Below, one piece after another: positions 58,267-64,000 of a stretch of DNA of 64,000 bases (position 1 is the first letter of the stretch; each line of letters begins with the position of its first letter). This DNA comes from an uncultured Paenibacillus sp. (lineage in GTDB: Bacteria; Bacillota; Bacilli; Paenibacillales; Paenibacillaceae), in NCBI GenBank assembly GCA_937895345.1, contig CALAWP010000061.1:58774-122773 (forward strand). Direction: 5' to 3'. The notes under the pieces are model-generated. The model ran no database searches and was not told the origin of the DNA. It saw nothing but the letters and a program-made list of their open reading frames with translations. Both the position numbers and the translations under genes were made by a program.

Positions 58267-59835
58267 ATGCTCAAACGCTTGTTCGACACAATCAGGCGCA
58301 ACAAACTCGTTTATATCGTGCTGGCGGTCGGAGCGCTGGTTCGCATCGCCGGCTGGGGGGCGCTGCCGCCGGGATTGAATCAGGACGAGGCGTCCATCGG
58401 CTACGACGCGTACGCCTTGCTCCATTACGGCATCGATCGCAACGGCGTATCGCTGCCCGTTCATTTGATCGCCTGGGGGAGCGGGCAAAACGCGCTGTAT
58501 GCGTATTTGTCCATGCCGTTCATCGGGCTGTTCGGCTTGAACGTTTACTCCGTCAGGGCGGCCAGTCTGCTGCTGGGCATCGTCGGCATGTGGGCGCTGT
58601 ACCGCGTCGCGGGGAGGCTCTTTCCGGACGGACGAGGTCCGCTGCTCGCCGCATTCCTTGCCGCGATTTGCCCATGGCAAATTATGATGTCCCGATGGGC
58701 GCTCGAATCCAATGTGTTCCCGACGCTGGTGCTGCTCGCTTTCGCCTGTCTGCTGAAAGGCTTGGAACGGCCGGCATGGCTGTACGGCTTTGCCGCGCTG
58801 ATGGCCCTGTCGTTGTACGCTTACGGCACCGCCTATTTTTTTGTCCCCGTTTATATGGCATGCGCCGCGGTTCTGCTCTGGGCTTACGGCAAAGTCAAGC
58901 CTCGCTCGCTGCTGCTGTACGGAGGCGTAACGGCGGCGCTGGCCGCCCCGATCGCGCTGTTCGTTCTGATCAACCGTGCCGGGGGTGATACGATAACGAC
59001 CCCTTTTCTGTCGATTCCGAAGCTGACGGTTCCGCGCGTGGAGCAAGTGTCGTCGGCCTTTCAATCCAATTTGCTGGACGGGCTGCCGGAGCGCCTCGGC
59101 CGCTTGCTGGAGCTGCTGGCGAAGGGGCATGACGGTCTGCCGTGGAATGCGGTTCCCGCTTTCGGTTACTTGTATCCCGTCTCGCTCCCGTTTATCGCGG
59201 CCGGGTTATGGATCGTCTGCGCCAAGGGATTTAAAGACAGATCTCCGGCTCATGCCCTGCTCGCGTTATGGGTCGGCGTCGCCGCCGCTATGGCGCTTAT
59301 GGCGGACATGAACATTAACCGGATCAATATTATTTTTTATCCGCTAATTTTGCTCGCGGCCGCCGGCTTGCTGGCGCTGTGGAACTTCCGCGAACGGGCG
59401 GGAAAAGCGGCGGTTGCCGTTTTTGCCGTATATTTTGCCATGTTTGCCTCTTATTACTTTACGGACTTCCCGCGCAAGATCGGCCCGTCCTTTCACGAGT
59501 CGCTCGGGGAAGCGATCCGCTCCGCGTCGGCGGCCGCGGACGGCGGCGTTGCCGTAACCGCCAGCGCCAACATGCCTTATATTTACGTACTGTTTTATGA
59601 ACGAACCGATCCGCGCGAGTTTCTGTCTTCGGTACGGTATGCCGATCCGGACGCGCCGTTCCGCCAGGTGCTGTCGTTCGGCAAATACCGGTTCGATCGG
59701 CTGGACGGGCAGCTGCCCGGCAGCGGAGAAGCTTACGTCTATTGGAACGGTGACCGCGTGCCGGCGGTTCCGGAAGGTTACGAGATTCGCAGATTCAAGC
59801 ATTATTCCGTCATCATCGGGCCGCCTTCTCTTTAA
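58267..59835 (+). CDS. Glycosyltransferase-like membrane protein (PMT/ArnT, GT-C fold)
   Basis: A 522-residue protein with about ten hydrophobic helices followed by a C-terminal extracellular part. Near the N-terminus it has PPGLNQDEASIGYDAYALL, where the acidic pair after the first helix is the expected catalytic site of polyprenyl-phosphate-sugar dependent GT-C enzymes. Its acceptor is unknown; cell-surface polysaccharide or protein is likely. ATG 58267 is 14 bases from GGAGGAGAGG; a CTG at 58258 would be better spaced and in frame, so the start is uncertain. It seems monocistronic. Confidence 0.82.
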   Translation: MLKRLFDTIRRNKLVYIVLAVGALVRIAGWGALPPGLNQDEASIGYDAYALLHYGIDRNGVSLPVHLIAWGSGQNALYAYLSMPFIGLFGLNVYSVRAASLLLGIVGMWALYRVAGRLFPDGRGPLLAAFLAAICPWQIMMSRWALESNVFPTLVLLAFACLLKGLERPAWLYGFAALMALSLYAYGTAYFFVPVYMACAAVLLWAYGKVKPRSLLLYGGVTAALAAPIALFVLINRAGGDTITTPFLSIPKLTVPRVEQVSSAFQSNLLDGLPERLGRLLELLAKGHDGLPWNAVPAFGYLYPVSLPFIAAGLWIVCAKGFKDRSPAHALLALWVGVAAAMALMADMNINRINIIFYPLILLAAAGLLALWNFRERAGKAAVAVFAVYFAMFASYYFTDFPRKIGPSFHESLGEAIRSASAAADGGVAVTASANMPYIYVLFYERTDPREFLSSVRYADPDAPFRQVLSFGKYRFDRLDGQLPGSGEAYVYWNGDRVPAVPEGYEIRRFKHYSVIIGPPSL

Positions 59836-59953
59836 TCCGGGCCCGGTTCGGCCGATACTATACAGAGGCTGTACAAGCCGAACCGCACAATGGTAGGATG
59901 ATAGAGTGTCAAAAAGATTGGGGATCATGGGAGAAACTGGAGGATTAAATCGA

Positions 59954-61501
59954 ATGAAGACGAAAATGTGGAAAACCGCCGTATGCGGATTGTTTGCCGC
60001 TTCTTTGCTGCTGGCGCCGTTGTCCGGAGCCGTATCCGCCGGCACCGCCAAAAGCGAGGTTGCCGCGGCCGCTGCCTCCGAGCGTCAGGAGATGCAGCTG
60101 TGGGTAGACGGCCAAGCCGTGAAACTGTCCGCGCCTCTATATCAGGTAAACGGAACGACGATGGCGCCCGCCAAAGATTTGCTCGGAGCCTTGTCCGCGA
60201 AGTTCGCTTACGAAAGCAAAACGAAAACGATCATCGTCAGGAGCGGCAGCGTGACGCTGACCATGACCGTCGGCAAGAAGGAAGCCGTCCTGAACGGCAA
60301 GTCGGCGTTGTTGGACGCGGCGCCCGCGATCCGCAACAACACCCTGTACATACCCGTCCGGTATACGGCAGACGTTCTCGACGCTTCCGTCAAATGGAAC
60401 AAAGATAAAAAGGCGGTCGAACTGCAGACCTGGACCTATATCCAGACGCAGGAATACAACGACTGGCTGCAAAAGCAAGCGAATAAAACGGCGATGCCGC
60501 TGACCGATATCGTAGATCTTTACGATGAGAGCGTCGTCCTGCTGTCCACCAACCGCGGCTACGGCAGCGGCGTCGTCGTAGGCGAGGATTTGGTCCTGAC
60601 CAACTATCACGTCATGGAAGACGCCGTTTCCGCTACGGTCCTAACCGTCGATCGAGACAGCTACGAGGTAATGGGCGTAGTGGCGTACGACGATTTCGTC
60701 GATCTCGCCATTGTCCGCACGAAGGAAAAACTTAATTTGCCGGCCGTGGAAGTGGGCTATACGTATACCGCGCGCAAAGGGGACCGTGTCGTCGCCATCG
60801 GCAGCCCGCTCGGTTTTCAAAATACGGTATCCGACGGCGTCATCAGCAACCTGACGTTCGACGGCGGCGTCAGCTATATCCAGATGAGCGCGCCGATCGA
60901 CAGCGGCAGTTCCGGCGGCGCTTTGTTCAACGAATACGGCGAGCTGATCGGCATCAATACGCTTCGCATGCCGAAAACAAGCGCTCATCTGAATTTCGCG
61001 GTGTCCGCTTATCAAGCGGCGTCCTTGATGGACGAGATCACCGAGGAAGATTATAAAACGCCGGCATTTCTGGAGCCCAGCCTGCCGGATTCGCTGGCCG
61101 GCAAACCGCTCGCCGAGCTGACCGGCTTGATGAAGGAGCATTATGCGGTCATTCCGACGACGGAGGGCGGCGCGGCGCTGTCGAATTGGGCGGCAAGCCG
61201 CGACGCGGATGGCTGGATCGTATTAAGCGCCGATATCGATCCACTTTATTACATGTATTACGGCCCCGGAACGGCCGACGAAATGCGGATATGGGCCGTG
61301 ACGCTCGGCCATGAGCTTCACCGCATGCTGCCCGACGAGCATATTCAGGTTGTCGTCTCATTCGAGCGCGATTACGGCTTCAAGCCGCGCGGCCTCGCTT
61401 CCGGCGAGCTGACTGCGCTGGGAGACGGTAAGTGGCGGGTCCGCTACCCGGTCATCGATATGCAGCTGAAGGATCAATTGTACATTACCGTCCGAGACTA
61501 A
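59954..61501 (+). CDS. Secreted trypsin-like serine protease with copper-amine-oxidase-N-type domain
   Basis: A 515-residue exported protein: Sec signal (about 1-29, ending SGAVSAG), a copper-amine-oxidase N-terminal-like domain (about 47-155; LWVDGQAVKLSAPLYQVNGT, LYIPVRYTADVLDASVKWN) common on Paenibacillus cell-surface proteins, then a HtrA-like S1 protease. The triad is His219 (LTNYHVME), Asp250 (DDFVDLAIV) and Ser320 (DSGSSGGAL). No PDZ domain follows; the last 140 residues are not recognised. ATG 59954 has GGAGG ten bases upstream. It may act in cell-envelope quality control. Confidence 0.9.
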   Translation: MKTKMWKTAVCGLFAASLLLAPLSGAVSAGTAKSEVAAAAASERQEMQLWVDGQAVKLSAPLYQVNGTTMAPAKDLLGALSAKFAYESKTKTIIVRSGSVTLTMTVGKKEAVLNGKSALLDAAPAIRNNTLYIPVRYTADVLDASVKWNKDKKAVELQTWTYIQTQEYNDWLQKQANKTAMPLTDIVDLYDESVVLLSTNRGYGSGVVVGEDLVLTNYHVMEDAVSATVLTVDRDSYEVMGVVAYDDFVDLAIVRTKEKLNLPAVEVGYTYTARKGDRVVAIGSPLGFQNTVSDGVISNLTFDGGVSYIQMSAPIDSGSSGGALFNEYGELIGINTLRMPKTSAHLNFAVSAYQAASLMDEITEEDYKTPAFLEPSLPDSLAGKPLAELTGLMKEHYAVIPTTEGGAALSNWAASRDADGWIVLSADIDPLYYMYYGPGTADEMRIWAVTLGHELHRMLPDEHIQVVVSFERDYGFKPRGLASGELTALGDGKWRVRYPVIDMQLKDQLYITVRD

Positions 61502-61510
61502 GCTTAGGCC

Positions 61511-61557
61511 GGCGTCCCGTATCGCAACCGCGCGACACGGGGCGCCGCTTCTTTTTT
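61511..61557 (+). terminator. Terminator after the protease gene
   Basis: GGCGTCCCGT (61511-61520) pairs with ACGGGGCGCC (61537-61546, one G-U) and is followed by GCTTCTTTTTT. A -10 TACAAT for the next gene lies at 61572-61577. Confidence 0.75.
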
Positions 61558-61616
61558 GGCGGAAAGTTCGGTACAATAGGGATGGCTTATAATCGTAACC
61601 AGAAAGGTTTGTTCCT

Positions 61617-63458
61617 ATGAAAGTCGTGCTTTCCACTCTTAACGCCAAATATATTCATACCTCGCTCGCGCTGCGATGCCTCAAGGCGTACAGCGGCGAG
61701 CGGTTCGATATCGATATTGCGGAATATACGATCAAGGATCCGGCGATGAACATCGTGTCGGATTTGTTTGCGCGGGAGCCGGACGTCGTCGGGTTTTCCT
61801 GCTACATTTGGAACATCGAAGAGACGATCACCGTCATCAACATGCTGCGCAAAATAAAGCCGGAGCTGCGGATCGTGCTGGGCGGCCCCGAAGTGAGCTA
61901 CGACACGGACCATTGGATGGAGCGGCTTCCGGAAGTCGACTTCATCGTCATGGGAGAAGGCGAGGAGACGTTTCACCATCTGCTGACCGAGCTGGAGGGC
62001 GGCGGCAAGTTTCATATGGTGTTCGGCCTCGCCTACCGGAAGCGGAAAGGAGACGCCGAGGAAATCGTGCTGAATCCGCCGCGTCCGAAGCTGAGTTTGG
62101 CCGAGCTACCTTCGCCGCATCGCTTTGAGGAAGACATTCCGCATCTCGGCAGCCGCGTCGTTTATTTCGAGACGAGCCGCGGCTGTCCGTTCAGCTGCCA
62201 GTTTTGCCTGTCCAGCATCGAGGTGGGCGTCCGGTATTTCGATATCGAGCGGACCAAAAGCGACTTGAACTATTTGATCGACAACGGCGCCAAGCTGATC
62301 AAGTTCGTGGACCGGACCTTCAATATCAAGCGCGACTATGCCCTGGAAATGTTCAAGTTTCTGATCGAAAACCATCGCGGCTGCGTGTTCCAGTTCGAAA
62401 TTACCGCCGACATTATGCGGCCGGAGGTGCTCGATTATTTGGCGGAGCATGCGCCTCCGGGCATCTTCCGGTTCGAAATCGGCGTCCAGTCGACGAACGA
62501 CCCGACGAATCTGGCCGTGCAGCGCCGGCAAAATTGGAACAAGCTCGTCCGCACCGTTACGAAGGTGAAGGATTCGGGCAAGATCGACCAGCATCTCGAC
62601 CTGATCGCCGGCTTGCCGCTGGAGGATTACGATACGTTCCGGCAAACGTTCAACGACGTGTTCGCGCTGCGCCCCGAGGAGCTGCAGCTCGGCTTTCTGA
62701 AGATGCTGCGCGGCACCGGATTACGCCGCGACGCGGCGCAATGGGGCTATATCTACATGGACCGCGCGCCGTACGAAATGCTCGGGAACGACTTGATGCC
62801 GTTCGGCGACATCGTCCGCATCAAGCGGGTGGAGGACGTGCTCGAAAAATATTGGAACGCGCACCGGATGGATCATACGCTGCTTTATTTGGTCGAGCAT
62901 GTATACCCGTCGCCGTTCGACTTTTTCCAGCGGTTCGGAGACTTCTGGGAAGGCCGCGGCTGGAGCCGGATCGGCCATCAGCTGGAGGACCTGTTCTCGC
63001 GGCTGTGGGCGTTTCTGTCCGAGGAGGCGGGAGAGACAGCGGGAGCGGAAGCCTCGGCCTCGAAGGAGGGCCGGCTGGAGCTGGACGCGGTGCTCGGGCT
63101 TATGAAATACGACTATTTCCTGAACCACAACTACAAGCCGCGCAAGACGTGGTGGCCGTTCACGATGGACAAGACCGAATGGGCGGGCTGGATGAAGCGG
63201 CTGGCGGAGCGGCCGGAGGACGTCTCGGCGGAATTCGCGGCGCTTGGCATGGGCGAGCGGGAGCTTCACAAGCATGCGGTCATCGAAAGGATGCCGTTCG
63301 ATTTGGCGGAACTGCTGGCGACGGGCCGCGTCAACTGCGAGCGTCATACGCTGCTGATCGTGTTGTACGCGCTGGGAGCGGAAGACGGCGGCAAGCCGAA
63401 GCCGATGCCGTTTATGCTGCGGGCAGAGGCCGCGCCAGCGGAGACCGCGGGCCTTTGA
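61617..63458 (+). CDS. B12-binding radical SAM protein with DUF4080 domain
   Basis: A 613-residue enzyme of unknown reaction. The N-terminus is a cobalamin-binding fold without the His of the DxHxxG motif that I can find (FSCYIWNIEETITVINMLRKIKPELRIVLGGPEVSY). The radical SAM core has the cluster motif C190-x3-C194-x2-C197 (RGCPFSCQFCLSS). The C-terminal DUF4080 region includes FLNHNYKPRKTWWPF. Similar proteins are common in Paenibacillus and Bacillus. ATG 61617 follows AGAAAGG. Its stop is about 20 bases before a 51-bp repeat array, with no terminator between. Confidence 0.9.
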   Translation: MKVVLSTLNAKYIHTSLALRCLKAYSGERFDIDIAEYTIKDPAMNIVSDLFAREPDVVGFSCYIWNIEETITVINMLRKIKPELRIVLGGPEVSYDTDHWMERLPEVDFIVMGEGEETFHHLLTELEGGGKFHMVFGLAYRKRKGDAEEIVLNPPRPKLSLAELPSPHRFEEDIPHLGSRVVYFETSRGCPFSCQFCLSSIEVGVRYFDIERTKSDLNYLIDNGAKLIKFVDRTFNIKRDYALEMFKFLIENHRGCVFQFEITADIMRPEVLDYLAEHAPPGIFRFEIGVQSTNDPTNLAVQRRQNWNKLVRTVTKVKDSGKIDQHLDLIAGLPLEDYDTFRQTFNDVFALRPEELQLGFLKMLRGTGLRRDAAQWGYIYMDRAPYEMLGNDLMPFGDIVRIKRVEDVLEKYWNAHRMDHTLLYLVEHVYPSPFDFFQRFGDFWEGRGWSRIGHQLEDLFSRLWAFLSEEAGETAGAEASASKEGRLELDAVLGLMKYDYFLNHNYKPRKTWWPFTMDKTEWAGWMKRLAERPEDVSAEFAALGMGERELHKHAVIERMPFDLAELLATGRVNCERHTLLIVLYALGAEDGGKPKPMPFMLRAEAAPAETAGL

Positions 63459-63479
63459 GCGGGGAACCTTGCGCTTGGC

Positions 63480-64000
63480 GGCTGCAGGTTCGCGCGCGAC
63501 CTTGGAGCTGGTGTGAGGAGACCGAAACGGAGCTGCAGGTTCACGCGCGACCTTAGAGTGCGCGGGAGCAGCGCGGATGCCAGCCGCAAGTTCACGCGCG
63601 ACCTTAGAGTGCGCGGAAGCAGCGCGAAATGCCAGCTGCAAGTCCGCGCGCGACCTTAGAGCGAGCATGAGGCGCCCGAAACGGAGCTGTAAGTTCACGC
63701 GCGACCTTAAAGTGCACGGAAGCAACGCGGATGCCAGCTGCAAGTTCGCGCGCGACCTTAGAGCGAGTGTGAGGCGCCCGAAACGGAGCTGTAAGTTCAC
63801 GTGCGACCTTAGAGCGAGTGTGAGGCGACCGAAACGAGTCTGTAAGTTCACGCGCGACCTTAGAGCGAGTATGAGGCGCCCGAAACGAAGCCGCAAGTTC
63901 GCGCGCGACCTTAAAGTGCGCGGAAACAACGCGGATGCAAGCTGCAAGTTCACGCGCGACCTTAGAGCGAGTGTGAAGCGCCCGAAACGGAGCTGTAAGT
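63480..64000. repeat. Tandem array of ~51-bp units running off the window (array 3)
   Basis: Anchor positions (C/T)AAGT or CAGGT at 63485, 63536, 63587, 63639, 63690, 63741, 63792, 63843, 63894, 63943 and 63996, spacings 49-53 and mostly 51. The conserved half (GCTGTAAGTTCACG, CGCGACCTTAGAGCG) is nearly that of array 2. The other half again has two classes: GAGTGTGAGGCGCCCGAAACG or GTGCGCGGAAGCAGCGCGGATG. The array continues past the right edge. The stretch contains no convincing gene. Confidence 0.95.

Noticed and set aside
62721..63953. Minus-strand open frame of 410 codons through array 3 and the radical SAM gene
   Set aside because: More than half lies antisense to a clear gene with catalytic motifs; the rest is repeat array. 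High GC makes such shadow frames common.

Overview
The window looks like chromosomal DNA of a high-GC, spore-forming Firmicute of the Paenibacillaceae (Paenibacillus or Cohnella type). The evidence is a set of Bacillus-lineage genes (ylbJ, yutD next to lipA, yycC, ccpN-ppsR, DUF2225, DUF2621, DUF1450, fur), AGGAGG-type ribosome binding sites with many GTG/TTG starts, and lipoprotein signals ending in a lipobox. No rRNA, tRNA, insertion sequence, phage module or CRISPR array was seen.

Layout. 1-11.2 kb is a sugar uptake and sensing block: a chemoreceptor cut by the left edge, a ChvE-GguA-GguB type monosaccharide ABC transporter, a membrane-anchored sugar-binding protein with a YesM-type histidine kinase and a YesN-type AraC response regulator, and a ribokinase. 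11.2-22.8 kb is mostly housekeeping: hydrolase, lipA, yutD, NAD kinase, sporulation protein YlbJ, truncated haemoglobin, DUF2225, a zinc-ribbon protein with YycC, oligoendopeptidase F, ccpN-ppsR and ndk. 22.9-33.4 kb is a compact Tad-type pilus operon (TadZ, TadA, TadB, TadC, Flp, TadE-like proteins, a DUF5702 TadG-like protein, prepilin peptidase, and an FHA protein). 33.5-43.5 kb holds an epimerase, a lipoprotein, DUF2621, endonuclease IV, PurU, transketolase, PpnP, DUF420, Pgi and YvyE. 44.3-48.2 kb is a sulfate/thiosulfate ABC operon behind a large inverted-repeat operator. 48.3-58.1 kb is an iron block: fur behind a PerR-type box, a two-component system behind a Fur box, an FbpABC ferric-iron transporter behind another Fur box, a DUF1450 thioredoxin-like protein behind two Fur boxes, and a ferritin. 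A HAD phosphatase and a CtpB-like protease sit inside this block. 58.2-63.5 kb has a glycosyltransferase-like membrane protein, a trypsin-like protease with a copper-amine-oxidase-type domain, and a DUF4080 radical SAM enzyme.

The least explained structure is a family of intergenic tandem repeats with a period of about 51 bp. Two arrays of eleven or more units (43531-44095 and 63480 to the right edge) and one degraded array (20603-20755) share a conserved half-unit that can form a hairpin. In the two long arrays this half is joined to either of two alternative half-units. The long arrays lie directly downstream of plus-strand genes and have no recognised function.

Limits: assignments come from reading motifs and translated sequence only, with no database search. 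Start codons were chosen from ribosome binding sites and family lengths and are the least certain coordinates.
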